Below, piece by piece: positions 1 to 11,179 of a stretch of DNA of 64,000 nt. Below the pieces are notes generated by a model, which saw only the letters and a program-made list of their open reading frames with translations, made no database searches and was not told the origin of the DNA. Source of the stretch: Zhengitettix transpicula (lineage: Eukaryota > Arthropoda > Insecta > Orthoptera > Tetrigidae). Every line of letters starts with the position of its first letter. The first letter of the stretch is position 1. The translations under genes were made by a program, and so were the position numbers. The stretch covers positions 21,734,629 to 21,798,628 of the forward strand of contig CM073592.1 in assembly GCA_037074705.1 (NCBI GenBank), given 5' to 3'.

Positions 1-1340
1 CTATCTTTAATTGTATGTTAACAATTTGACAAAAATAATAAAACGTTTCTAGAGAATCTTTCAGTTTTAATGAAATTCGAAATTTCTTCTCACTGTTGTT
101 TTACCGTTTTTTTAGATAGAAAATATTACTTTGATATTTCATTTTACAATCGTATTTATTGCGTTCCGTCAGATAGTGTAGTTTTTTTCTTTTGTAAACA
201 CGCACAATCTAAATCAAATTCATGGGATTTCAATATTGAATACACACGCAACGTTCTGCCTTTTATTTCAGTAAATGTAATACGAGTTCTTGTTAAGTAG
301 TGATGGTTAGTGTTGTCATAATTATAATCGAAATTTCATTTGATATTTTCCAATCACGAGAGAGAAAGAGGAATGCTCGCGTTCACGTTTGAAATTATAT
401 CAATAAACCTCAATTAAAATGATCACTCGCATTCAAGTTCTAATTATAGCATATTTGGAAACGGATAAACAAAAATAATAACAAGTATTACTAATTAAAC
501 CACTCGTATGACTTTCGAACTCACTCAATAAACCACTTTACCGGTTGTGGAAGCTCGACAAATAAATTCCAGGGTTTCCCCATTGTTACTGGTATTTTCA
601 ATATCGTTCTGTGGTTAATTCATCCCATTGATTTATCTGAACGAAAAATGTTTTGAAAAAGGGGAACGTGTGAATTGAATAAATAATCTAAAAAAAATCG
701 AAGAATGCAAAATAATTGACAGTGATACTCTAGACGCAGATTATCAGTTCACCTTTCAAGCGAGGAAAATTAGGTTGACAGAAATAGTCAATTCTGTGTC
801 TGATAATCGCTCCTCGCGTTGTAGATTTATAGACGGCCTTGCAAAAGCGGCAGAAATACGATTTACTGACGTTGCCAGAATAAACAGAGCAGGATTTGTG
901 TTTTTCGAAGAAGACCGGCACTTCAGTTTTAATTATACGAAAATCGACAGTGGCGACATTTTCATTTTTTCCTCGTGGCGTTTCCACAAAGGAACTACTG
1001 ACGGATAAACGGCAAACGGGAAAATTTAACCTCACTAAGCTGTGACTTCTACATTAATGGCTGTGTTTAATTATAAATGATATATATATTCGTTTCTGTA
1101 GAAATGTCTGAAGTGTTAGGATTTTATTCCGAGGTCGATGACGTAATGGCAATGTTTTTAACGTAACGAGTAGGGCACAATGTCTATAAAATTATAATTT
1201 ACCTATTTATAAGGTTTTCACATAATTGAAATTGTAGTATTTTATAAAACTTTAATTCAAATGCCGACAATTGAGTCTCGTAATAATCTAAAACGAAAAC
1301 TAACAATCGAGTGAATAAATGCAGAGCATTATGTTTTCAA
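1..1340. other. AT-rich stretch, no gene seen
   Basis: No open frame here has recognisable domains or plausible coding composition. The overlapping opposite-strand frames around 730-1035 have no recognised homology and are treated as chance. No repeat family found elsewhere in the window was recognised in this stretch. Confidence 0.6.
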
Positions 1341-1349
1341 TTATCATAA

Positions 1350-1500
1350 CTATTGAAAAGTGAAAAAATTAAAAAAATGGCTTTAGAGCGTTGTCAACTG
1401 ACCTGTGCACCTGACGAAAGGAACAGAAACGTTGTGTGGTATTTATGTTACCCTTTCTTTTGTCTGTATTGGCTATCTTTCTTATTCATTAATCATAATT
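1350..1500 (+). repeat. Penelope-type terminal repeat with hammerhead-like core
   Basis: The core reads CAC (1408-1410), CTGACGA (1411-1417), an 8-base linker, GAAACGTT (1426-1433) and GTG (1434-1436). In hammerhead terms, CUGANGA and GAAA are the conserved core, ACGU is the ultra-short stem III typical of Penelope ribozymes, GUU is the cleavage triplet, and CAC/GUG is stem I. Stem II is essentially lost in the 8-base linker, so this copy is probably inactive. The flank after the core (GTGGTATTTAT, then a pyrimidine-rich stretch ending near TTTGTCTGTATT) is shared with copies at 10.9-11.2, 43.6, 54.4 and 62.0-62.3 kb, which shows this is one dispersed family. The match to hammerheads is read by eye; homology to Penelope-like elements is inferred from the motif and from the endonuclease relics nearby. 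Confidence 0.6.
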
Positions 1501-1744
1501 ACTATAGGTGGAGATATATTAAGTCGTACGAACTGAGAAGTAGAAAAAGGGAGTAGCTGTAGGGGAGTGTTGCCGTCTGGTGGGAATTTTACACTTGGAG
1601 ACAAGCGGCAATGCCAATAGTAAATTTCGGTTAAAATAGTCAATTCAGCCCGAGCTGAAAATTCTAAAAAAAAGGTTTTTTTATATAACATCAACATTTT
1701 AAGAAGAATTTTGGCAATGTATGGAAATTATTTACTCTATTTTA

Positions 1745-1782
1745 TACCTGATAAAGTCCCACATTGAGGACGAAACGGGTTA
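1745..1782 (+). repeat. Degenerate hammerhead-like motif
   Basis: CTGATAA (1748-1754) stands for the CUGANGA core and GAAAC lies at 1772-1776. Between them GTCC and GGAC form a perfect 4-bp stem II. The cleavage triplet is lost (CGG in place of NUH), so this is a decayed member of the Penelope-associated motif set. Confidence 0.4.
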
Positions 1783-2594
1783 ATTTTTAAGATATATTGT
1801 TAATAAATTATTTATTGACTAATTCGGCTGTGTTATCACATTTAAAATTATATTGAAGTCAGATAAATATAATTATTAATATTTTATATAAAAATTAACC
1901 ATACGTAAAAAACAATTAAGTGTAGAGGATTTTTAAAAGTTTCGATTCCCAATTTGTAGTTTGTTGAAATCAGCTGCGATGTGTTTACCGCATAAACATT
2001 TGATTAATCGTCTATTGACAACATCCATGTAGGTAAACATTTAGCTATTTTGATTCCTAAGATGTCAACGAAAAGTCAGAAATTCATTAAAATATAAAAA
2101 CAACAAGATAAAGTTATTTTATTTCAGATCATTGTTTAACTTATCGTTGTTTGCGATTGCGTTATCATTGTTTAACGGCCCCTTGTTTTGGACTGAGGTA
2201 AAACGGAGTCGGTCCAAATGGACTCGGACCATATCGATTGTTAAGAAAGAAGGCTGCTTGGAGACAAAATTTGAGATTGTCACTAGCAGATCTGCCAATG
2301 TTAGAGAGTCCGTGGAACACTGGTGAAATACCACGCTGGCGGTAAGGTGTTGGACATTCGAGTGGCAGCAGTGAGAACCGCCATTCGTAAACTAAGAGTG
2401 AGCGGATTTACTTGGAGACAAGCAGACAAGGTTTAAATCCATGAAAATCCATTTCATTCTTCCGGATAACTTCAAAACACGACTTACCAGCAACATTCAC
2501 AAGGATCTTCGCTAATCAGCATTACAGAGACTTGGCCTGGTTGAATGGTAAAAATCGTGTCGTGTCACGTGTTCCTCCGGGGATGGCTTTGAGC

Positions 2595-2634
2595 AACAAG
2601 TAAGCAAGCAAGCAAGTAGACGAGCAAGCAAGCA
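2595..2634 (+). repeat. (AAGC)n-like tract
   Basis: Imperfect tetranucleotide repeat (AAGC/AGCA units interrupted by GTAGACG). Confidence 0.7.
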
Positions 2635-2778
2635 CTAGCACGTAACCACTGGCAATACATTGTCACGCAATGTCTACAAGCCTATCTGTTACAAGCTCGT
2701 TGATTAAAAGTTTGCAGTGCTCGTGTATTGTAAGGGAAACGTTTACATGCAGTAACAATGTATGCACTGCATACACAT

Positions 2779-2793
2779 ACCACACACACACAC
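2779..2793 (+). repeat. (CA)n microsatellite
   Basis: Short uninterrupted CA dinucleotide run. Confidence 0.8.
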
Positions 2794-3356
2794 GTGTCCA
2801 ACACGGCGAAGTGCTCTTCACCAGGAACAATCGCGTTCGTTACAAGCCCTCACGAGGGTGGGCAGCCACAAGGGGGAGAGAACTATCCGGAAGCTAGACA
2901 CACATCGTACAAGGTACAAACACCCTATCCTTGGCCACTATGCGGCCACAAAATATTTTATATGTTTTACTTACCTATATAACGTAAAAATAAGATTTAC
3001 CAATTTTTATGCATGTTGACACCATAAAGTTCAGATACGTTACATTTTTTAACATGTTATCCAGTTTCGTAATGTTTGATGTTGGCTCTTCTTACGTTTG
3101 TTATCATTTGCCCTTCCACCCCTTTGTATCATAAAAAGATGTATAACATTCTCTTGAGATACCATCTAATTAATCTTGGGTTACGTTCCTACTCAACTTT
3201 TCATTGAATTAACAGATGGTATTACTAAGTTTCAGTCCATTTCCTTGCTTACTAATTTCATTTATTTCCATATCTATCAGTATGGTTAATAAAATATTAA
3301 CTAATGTTAATTACTTTCAGACTCATATGCCATCGTTGGTTAAATTGTCCTCGTCA

Positions 3357-3364
<8 letters not shown>

Positions 3365-3387
<23 letters not shown>

Positions 3388-3391
3388 ATAT
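3365..3391. repeat. (TA)n microsatellite
   Basis: Perfect TA dinucleotide run of 27 bp. Confidence 0.95.
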
Positions 3392-3545
3392 TAGTTTAGA
3401 ATAAATTTGACTCAATTAAAAAGCTTCCCTATCAAAACTTAATTTATCTACTCTCCTGTTCTGTGAACTAACTTTATTAAACGGACCTACCAATCAACAT
3501 ATTACAGCATCCTGATATTAATAATTTCACTAAACAATAATTAAG

Positions 3546-3550
<5 letters not shown>

Positions 3551-3600
<50 letters not shown>
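3551..3600. repeat. (TA)n microsatellite
   Basis: TA run of about 50 bp with a single G interruption near its right end. Confidence 0.95.
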
Positions 3601-3601
<1 letters not shown>

Positions 3602-3657
3602 GACTATCTAAGATAAATTATAAATAAACAACAGCCTTTTAATGTCAGAAAAACATA

Positions 3658-3833
3658 TTAATAGAAATTATACAGGTAATTACCTGAAGATGTCACACAT
3701 AGCGACGAAACGTTGAATAATTTCTATTACATATCTTTATTAATATTTTAATAACAATTACACACCGTTCCGTCGATATTTTCGACCTCTTCAGGTAATT
3801 ACGAATCGACGAAACGTGGTATAGTTTCTATTA
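3658..3833. repeat. Head-to-head Penelope-type repeat pair
   Basis: Plus-strand motif: CTGAAGA (3684-3690) and GAAACGTT (3707-3714) enclosing GTC/GAC pairing. Minus-strand motif at about 3765-3796: CTGAAGA followed by a perfect GUCGA/UCGAC stem and GGAACGG. The flanks TAATAGAAATTATAC and GTATAGTTTCTATTA are imperfect inverted copies, so the two motifs form an inverted pair. The right arm also keeps a second GACGAAACGTGG block. Orientation and sequence match the other inverted pairs at 20.6, 30.6, 41.1 and 62.1 kb. Interpretation as Penelope-element termini is an inference. Confidence 0.55.
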
Positions 3834-4204
3834 AATATATTTATCTGACGTTTAAAGGCAGTCGTTAATTTATAATTAATTAAAATTTTTTGTAAGCTGA
3901 TTTTCAGCTCTGACAAATTTCTTACTGTATTTATGTATGTTTGCTACAAGTTTTTTCCCAAATACTGGTACTTAATGTGATGTCCGACGATTACGCTGAC
4001 TGTTTACAGGATCTTCTCTTCCTTACTCCTAATATTTTCGGATTCTTATAAATCCATATTGTATCACACGATTCAATTAAGTAATCACTGACTTGCGTAT
4101 TTTACATCAATACTCTTGTAACTGGCTTCTGTAAATTTTCCCCGAAGTTCCAAATCAAACTACTTGGCCTATTTAGCGTTCCCCATACGGTGCATCTGGC
4201 TCCC

Positions 4205-4236
4205 GTTGCCATGGCGACATCCAATCACAGCACGTG
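4205..4236 (+). promoter_or_regulatory. Candidate proximal promoter: X-box, CCAAT, E-box
   Basis: GTTGCCATGGCGAC (4205-4218) matches the RFX X-box consensus (GTNRCC, 2-base spacer, RGYAAC) with one mismatch. CCAAT follows at 4221-4225 and a CACGTG E-box at 4231-4236. The three lie within 32 bp in a GC-richer pocket, about 50-80 bp upstream of an ATG that runs into a consensus splice donor. In animals X-boxes close to the start are typical of RFX-controlled ciliary genes. The motif match is seen; promoter function and a ciliary role are inference. Confidence 0.35.
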
Positions 4237-4286
4237 GCGGCGTTGCCGCTTTGTTGGTGCATACGTCGGTTACAGTTACCCACAAA

Positions 4287-4312
4287 ATGAATAAACAAAC
4301 GCTAATCGGACG
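4287..4312 (+). CDS. Possible tiny first coding exon (unidentified gene)
   Basis: An ATG at 4287 in an A-rich context (CACAAAATG) opens a frame of eight codons plus two bases (M-N-K-Q-T-L-I-G-) that meets CG|GTAAGT at 4313, a near-perfect metazoan splice donor. It sits about 70 bp downstream of the X-box/CCAAT/E-box cluster. Nine residues are too few to identify a protein, and no continuing exon was recognised. It could be a real 5' exon of a gene with a long first intron or a chance ATG-donor pair. The case rests on the combination of promoter motifs, start and donor within 115 bp. Confidence 0.22.
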
Positions 4313-4319
4313 GTAAGTT

Positions 4320-7300
4320 GTTAAAATTTTCTATATCAAGTTGATCTTTTTTAAAAGTTAATACTGTGTGCTGGTAAGACAGCAAACTACTTTCAATTCA
4401 GTCAAGTCGTATTAAAAGTCTGTTGCTTATCAACCATATAGTAATTCAGATATATATTTTTTTCAATATAAAGATTCTCGCGGGACTTTATGTTCTACTC
4501 GATTAACACTCTCCCGCCTGAGTTTATATATTTTTCACCGGGACATTATCTAATAGTCCTGGTACTTAGAGGGTTTAGCCTCATATTAAACTTTTCTACC
4601 AACAGGCGTCCTCGTCCGACTCCTCATTAAATCTTTTGCACCCTCCTCATTTCTCCTCCTATCGCTTCTTCCCCCTTTTTTCCTTTTTTTTTCGAATTCC
4701 GAATCAAATTATCGCCTTGCGGATTTAGCCACGCTATAAAAATGTGGTCAAACGCCCCTTAATGTCGCGTCAGGGCAATTAACTTGTCGAGGTGGAGACG
4801 TTAAGAACTGTTTACTGCTGTGGAGTGTTTTTTTTCTCTCTCTCTCATTTCCTCTCTTCGTTTCTCTTCATGTTTCACTGTCACCGTCTCTCCTTCTATC
4901 CTTTATCACGATATCGTACATGATCCAGCCGTGACTTAGTACGAGAGCGCGCGTCTTGGAACTGACATTTTTATTCCGTCGTCTGGTTGTCGTCGTTACG
5001 AAAGGCGGGAAGGAGAGAGTATCATTAACCAGCCTGATTATATCTCTGTTTAGATTTATAGGCTACACTGATCGTAACGACACGAGCAACCTTTATTTCC
5101 CTTTATGTGGAGTAATAAAATTTTGTTCCTATCTTATTTTATGCAACTCGCTTCTCAGTAGACTCGATGTTCTTGAATTGGTAGTGACCTCAAACTAGTG
5201 TCTCCGTCTTAACTGGTATCTTTCATTTTCTGGTTTACCATTTGTGTCATTCTGTGAGAATCCAAACAATAAATATCTGATGTACCCCAACTTTTAATAC
5301 CTGAAATATTATGCATCGATAGTAATAACAATAATGATTGGAGCAAAGCAGGTACAGTCAGAAAAATATATTGTGCGCTATTCGTAGATGCCTTCAATCC
5401 AAGATTGTTCTCAAAGGTAATATCGCTCACCCTTTTAAATTTGTTAATTCTGTTATTAAAAATAACCAGCTCTGTGTTCAACTATTGGACTTCTCTATAT
5501 GTAAACTTAGCAGTTTGCCATAGCAAACCTACCTCCGCGATATACCCACGCTGTCTTTTCTTCTTCGGGTCTTCATTGACGATGGCGGTGTAACTCGGCA
5601 AAACAAATGTTTTACAGCTCCATTTTCGGTCCAATTGAGACAGCCTCAAACATTGTTTCGGGAAGAGGAAGAATGAATGGTGAAAAATTGCAGAGACTAA
5701 GTTGAATTCATTGACACAAGTGCTCGGGAGGGTCCTGCCCCGTCTTTGTGCACTTTCAGAGCACTGTGGTTGGAGGTTCTGCTCTGTTCGATGACAAAAC
5801 TGCAGGACAACGACGAAAAGAATTGATCGTCAATTGAAAAATACGGAAAGTGCTTGATGGTTGGATTATGGTCTTCCGACAACGGTACGAGCCGACAGTT
5901 GCGTTACGGGACAACGCGGAACATCGTAGTACCACGGTCATCAATGACGGTAGGGTATTAATTAAATGGGCAGTGTCTGAATAATATCAAATTGTGCCTA
6001 ATATTTGTGTAATGAACGACGAAGTAATTGTAAAGAATCATAATAAATGTTGACATTAAATGTCCAATTTCTCCGTCAACCTTTAATTCATTACTGCAGT
6101 AATCGAAAAATAATGGGTAACGATCGTACGATAACTCAACCGTTCCTGTCTGTGTTCACATGTTCTTCTGAGCATAATTTACGCCTAAAATATTTTATAT
6201 GCTGCTGTTTGCCACGCTGCGGCAATGAAAAGCTTTCAGCGGCATGGTAATGAGAATAAATTTATCCTAGACAAAAGAAAAATAACTCTGTACGAGGTGA
6301 AAAGGGCCGTGAGAAGGCGACGACTAATGTTAGTGTCCTCAAGCGAGACATCCAATTAAAAGAGCGAACCAAGCAGCATTCCACACACTACAAAACTTTT
6401 ATTCTTCGCCATCACCCCAAAGTATCTTTAAAATAACAATGCGTAACAATCCCCCTATAATTCTCAGGTAACGACGCCGTAAAATCACCCCAGTCAATTT
6501 GGAGAATTTTACACATGCTGCGTAAATCTATCAACAGTCCAATAGAACAACTGTTCAAAAAATAGTATTTAAGCAATAAACGTAAATTAATAAGAAGGTA
6601 AATGAAGCATAACGGTTCTGGATGAGGCCTACATGAATGTTAATTTAAACGTTCAATAAGTCGACATTTTGTAGATCATCTAACAATCGTTTTTTAACTT
6701 AAAACACGAACACGTAAAAAACTCTCAGGATTAATAATTTACGAAAGCACTAATAAAGGATTTTTCCTCAGCAGACAAATAAATACATTTCTAGGGTTTC
6801 ATAAAATCAGTGAGCTGAATATATTTATTTATTCCAAATCCTTTTACTTCCACGTCATTACCACACGTCCTTTTAAGCAAATTACTCTTGGGAAATTTTA
6901 CTAAAGCTACACCCCTACAGACCAGCCCCTTCCTGAATACCAGACACCCCAAATTAGACGAAATGATGGCGTGGAAGTTAGTGGAATGTAATTTAGTAAT
7001 GCAGTATTTTTAAGACCTGAGGTGCAGTGGTGTTGTTATGTATTATTCGTCTCAGCGTCACGTTATCCGTGTTTTCAGTCTGATTACTGCTAGGTGTTTG
7101 ATTAACTGTAACTTACAAGGAATTATAATTAAATAGAGAAATTTACACAAAAAATATATAGAGCGCCCAAAGGGTCTAAGTGTAATTGAAATAACTATTT
7201 CTTTTCGAAAAGGATACACCTATGATTCATGATACCTTTTTGATACATTTATACAGTTTTACATGGATTATCATAAAATGAAAGTAATAACACTAATTCA

Positions 7301-7525
7301 AGGATTAAAGATTATATATTTTTTGGGAAAAGTATCTGGATTACAACTTTTTTAGAGAAAATTGTCACAAAGGACGAGACGTGGGTTTCTCACATGAGAA
7401 TGACGAGGTGAAAAGAAACGGTTAAAGACTGGTTATCCTCACAGACGGCAGTCGTCTATGACGTAAGCATACAAAAGCTTGCAGGGCGTTAAGACAAATG
7501 TTTAAATAAATACGCAACTATTGAG
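4320..7525. other. Long stretch without recognisable gene
   Basis: Contains short pyrimidine-rich tracts (about 4835-4846) and small open frames with no recognisable domain. No repeat shared with the rest of the window was noticed. If the exon at 4287 is real, this is intronic. Confidence 0.45.
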
Positions 7526-7537
7526 AAAAATAGAGAA

Positions 7538-8203
7538 CTGCGAGGGCTATTCTCTCGCAGGTAGAACCTTGTAGGAGAGACACGAAGGGGCTACTTTTGG
7601 GGATGCCTTTTCCTCTCCGTTTTTGAACTAAGTATCCCACGAGCCGAGGCACCTCGGCCTGCTCTGAGAGGTGCATGTTCCGGGGTCACAGACCTTGGGC
7701 ATACGGTAAGAGTTGTCCGCTATTCCCATTGGAATAGTAGGCCAGCTGCCTCCTAAACTGTTCGAGGCACGGAGAAGGGAATGCTGCGTCCCCACAGCAA
7801 ACTCCTCTCCCGCTATCGGAAGGGCGTGGGACAAGTACCCAATGCCCGACCTACCTGATGCAGGTTTTTCTACACTAAACTAAAATACCTTTCAATGATG
7901 AACATAATATTTATTTGTCACTAAAAATAAGTCAATCCAACATACATTTAATACATACTTACGTAACGAAGTTGTGAATATCCTGAGGACATACCTACCC
8001 GATGCAGGTTTTTCTAGGGGTTTCCCTGCATTTCTTTAGGCGAATGCCGGGTAGGGTCCTTAAAATATATCCCGAGGCCCTAGTTAACCCTTGGCTACCT
8101 TCTTCTACCCTTCCGCATCCCCCCTTTCAAATCCCTTCCTATGCTATAAAGGGGAGTTGCCCAATGTGGGTTACCCCGATGTAGCCTGTTGCCCTAAAAA
8201 AAA
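7538..8203 (+). mobile_element. Family A retroposon, copy 1 (interrupted)
   Basis: A ~550-bp repeat also found at 35.2, 40.4 and (minus strand) 10.4 and 59.6 kb. It begins in the palindromic CTGCGAG...CTCGCAG block (from 7538), continues through the conserved body and ends in GTTGCCCT plus an A tail (8196-8203). It is flanked by a direct repeat AAAAATAGAGAA at 7526-7537 and 8199-8210 (the right copy overlaps the A tail), a target-site duplication that indicates LINE-mediated retroposition. The body contains perfect hairpins (GCCGAGG/CCTCGGC, CTATTCC/GGAATAG). Short frames on both strands recur between copies but show no known protein. A 121-bp insertion splits this copy. The family's parent RNA is not recognised; it could be a SINE or the 3' end of a LINE. 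Confidence 0.75.
7873..7993. mobile_element. 121-bp insertion in family A copy 1
   Basis: The other family A copies lack this block. It is flanked by a 23-bp near-perfect direct repeat (7850-7872 and 7994-8016, one mismatch, both containing GATGCAGGTTTTTCTA). This may be a target duplication of a tiny insertion or the scar of a repair or template-switch event. The insert is AT-rich and has no recognised terminal structure. Confidence 0.5.
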
Positions 8204-10011
8204 TAGAGAAACATATAAGGAATTAATTAAAAATGTTTTTCAAAGAACACTGGAATGATCTGTATTTTATAATAAATCTCTAATATTACCATAAAATATT
8301 GAACAGTGTTTCACTGACGTAAGGTTAAATCATTTAGTCCTGTACGGCCGATCCATCGTCCAGGGAGACTATCAGTACAATAAATGCGATTTTTAATTAT
8401 ATTTATCGCAGATATTGATCGTTTCCCACAGTTTCGTCATTACAATTAACGGGTTTTCAACAGAATAACGAGACGTGATTTCGCGATAATATTTTTTATT
8501 TTTATTATTAAGAGTATTTTCAATAATTGTTAGTAGCAAATAATTTTTTGTTACTAATCCTGGAAGCTATATAACATGTACAATAAATGTTTTAATTTAC
8601 CTAATTATATATTGTATTTCATATATATAATAACGTGACGAAAGTTCTATTTTTTAGAATTAATATACGAGTGTGTTTTTCTGTTTTTTTTGTATTCAAA
8701 TTAATTATCTCATGCTTTATAATTTAATTAATTATTATTTCTTGTTATTTAGTGGCAAATTATATTCACTGAATTCTAAATTTAATGAGGGGTGATTTTC
8801 ATTCCCAAAATTATATTAAAATTAATAATAATGTATACGGCGGGGGGATTATAAATCACAGATCAGCATAGATTACGTTTAGCAGTACCGTTAATGCAGA
8901 TTCCAAAACGAATCGGCAACTTCACTTGCGAGTGTTTTTTAATCCCTCTGCCCCGGATCAGAATGGAATGCTAAAGCACAATCATGTCCCACCCCCGACC
9001 ACGCTACATTTTTATAAAAAAAAACCTGGTTTAATACGTGAAATCGGTTCACAAATCCCAGAATGAAAATCTGTGACCTACTTGATAATTAAAATGAATG
9101 TAATCTCATTTCCTAAATGTCGTTACGTTTCTGTGTTCCAGGGTAGTGAGGAAGAGATTTAATTTTTATGTAATGTTGTGAAACTAAAAATAAAAAAATA
9201 TAAAGGGAATTAAAGCCTGATGTTTTTGCATTACATGTGACTATCGACTTTTATTTCCTTAAGCTAAAGTTGATGCGTTTATTAATTTCAGCTTTCTAAA
9301 TTAATTATATTTCCTCTGTTTCATTTCATTGGACAAGTTATATGTCCCAGTGTCATCATCCCCTTCATCTTATTAACAATCTCATTGCCCCCCCCCCCTT
9401 GTCGTATAACAGTTGCATTACTGCGTGAGTAATAATTTAAAAATTCTTCAGTAAACGTTGTGTTCTATATTGGAATTAATAACCAATCGCTTTTAATCCA
9501 CTGGCATCATCACTAATTGATCAAATACTCTCCTCTTCAGTTCCAGTTGCATATTGGATATGAATGGAATTGAAATACACCCATGATGAATTTACCACAC
9601 CTGTTATACTAATTTGCAAAATAATATTATTGCCACTGTTTCTGAATAGCACCTCCCAGTTTCATGTTGAAAATATGTCCTACTGTTTTTCAAAGTTTAT
9701 CCATTTCCTTTCAACTAGTCTTTTTAAAATATTTTTTTCAATCTAACGCTTATCAGATTGACACAGAGAAAACACCACACCTTTAATTTGAAACAAATAT
9801 TTATTTGAATTTAAATGCGCATGAATCTGTGACGTTCGTAACATTATTTAAAATGACATTTCCGCTGTAATAAAACAGAACAGGCCCAACTAACTCTCGA
9901 CTTGGTTTTTATATCTCTACGAGTCATAAAAGGCACGTGTCACATTTCAAAGACGAGATTGAATTTCCAAATTAATACTGGGGCTCTTTTCTATATGTAT
10001 AAAGCCACCCG

Positions 10012-10035
10012 CACACACACACACACACACACACA
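10012..10035 (+). repeat. (CA)n microsatellite
   Basis: Uninterrupted CA run. Confidence 0.9.
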
Positions 10036-10399
10036 GCCCCCGCTGATTTAATAAACCTGAGCACCGAGTACATTTTCTTTCTCTCCTCCGAAGCCAAAGT
10101 AAAAAAAAAGATGAAATAAATTGTGAGATGTTTCAGGACGAGAACGAATATCCTTGAGTGATAGAAGAGACTCACTTCACAGAATCACGGCAATTTATTC
10201 AGCCCGTCGAAAGATATGGTAAAATTTGCCGTCGTCTTCGACGATGTAACAAGATTATATAGGTTTATTTATGAAAATATTAACTTCGTTTTCGACTGAT
10301 GGTATTTGGCGACAGCGATGCACCCTGCACAATAATAATAAAAACTATTTCATTATTTTCTCTGAAAAATTATTATTAATTAATCTTATCATTATCCTA

Positions 10400-10418
10400 G
10401 AAGAAGAAGAAGAAGAAA
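10400..10418 (+). repeat. (AAG)n microsatellite
   Basis: Six consecutive AAG/GAA units immediately left of the family A fragment. Confidence 0.9.
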
Positions 10419-10429
10419 GTGTATACAGG

Positions 10430-10690
10430 CTATATATAGGGTAAACCACATAGTGGCAACTCGCCTCTTACAGCAAAGAAAAGGGTGTGAAAGGGGGGAT
10501 GCGGAAAGGTAAGGCACGGTAGCCAAGGCTTAGCTAAGACCCACTGCCTGTAGCTTTAGGATTCTACACGGCAATTCGCCTAAACGTGATGCAGGGAAAA
10601 ATCCCAGAAGTAACCTTCGTCTGGTAGGTCGGGCATTTGGTACTTGTCCCACGCCTTTACGACGGCTTCCTGATGACAATATGGAGGATT
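10430..10690 (-). mobile_element. Family A retroposon, 3' fragment (copy 4)
   Basis: Minus-strand counterpart of the 3' ~240 bp of family A. It matches in the CCACAT...GGCAACTC segment, the GGGGGGATGCGGAAAGG segment and the GGTAGGTCGGGCATTTGGTA segment of copies 2, 3 and 5. It stops abruptly near 10680, so it is 5'-truncated. No clear A tail remains and identity is visibly lower than between copies 1-3, which suggests an older insertion. Confidence 0.7.
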
Positions 10691-10897
10691 CTCCTCAGAC
10701 GTATACTCAGTCGTCCATTACTATATTTGTCATTGCCAAGTTTTAATGGACGTTAAGTCCAATAATCGTGTTCTTGACCGGCGAGGGTGTCACAATAGTA
10801 CGCTTACTTGAATTGCCTTGGATACGATGTTTATTATGAGTGTGGCTGTTCTCTGACGATGCCGAGTGCGTTTGAGCCTTTTAGGATATCGAGAAGG

Positions 10898-11166
10898 TGG
10901 TATAAATACCACACAACGTTTCTGGAATCATTGTTCCTTTCGTCAGGTGCTAAGAAGAGCCTAGAGAAACACAACTGCACTCGACCGGTGACAAGACTCT
11001 AAAGCTACAACAATGGGAGAGCCGAAGGGTTAGCGTAACAATAAGGGATCATAGCAAGTGTTTCTCAAGGCTCTTCTTAGCACCTGACGAAAGGCACAAC
11101 GATCCCAGAAACATTGTGTGGTATTTATACTACCTTTTTTGTCTATATTGAATATCTTTCTTATTC
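10898..11166. mobile_element. Short Penelope-derived inverted element with TSD
   Basis: A 269-bp insertion bounded by an exact 10-bp direct repeat ATCGAGAAGG (10888-10897 and 11167-11176). Inside, two arms face each other. The minus-strand arm (10898-10974) and the plus-strand arm (about 11058-11166) both contain the hammerhead-like core: GCACCTGACGA with GAAACGTTGTGTGG on the left, and CTGACGA (11084-11090) with GAAACATT (11108-11115) on the right. CAC/GTG flank the core as stem I. The spacer contains a 25-bp segment (11027-11051) that reappears in reverse orientation at 48792-48816 next to a Penelope endonuclease relic. This supports derivation from Penelope-like element termini. No coding capacity. 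Confidence 0.65.
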
Positions 11167-11179
11167 ATCGAGAAGGAAA

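Larger units (their letters stand above)
1800..3360. other. Unique AT-rich DNA with short simple repeats
   Basis: No gene is recognised. The stretch contains an imperfect palindrome around 2206-2230 (GAGTCGGTCC versus GGACTCGGACC), an AAGC-rich tract and a short CA tract, annotated separately. Frames at 2670-3019 are simple-sequence driven. Confidence 0.5.
8211..10429. other. Gene-free AT-rich stretch
   Basis: No recognisable coding sequence. Contains a C homopolymer around 9390-9399 and a (CA)n tract near 10.02 kb. Otherwise nothing that could be supported. Confidence 0.5.

Noticed and set aside
7628..7834. 68-codon frame recurring in family A copies (also 40502-40708 and 59764-60027)
   Set aside because: Conservation follows from the repeat's DNA identity; frames are open on both strands and the peptide has no recognisable domain, so coding is not supported.
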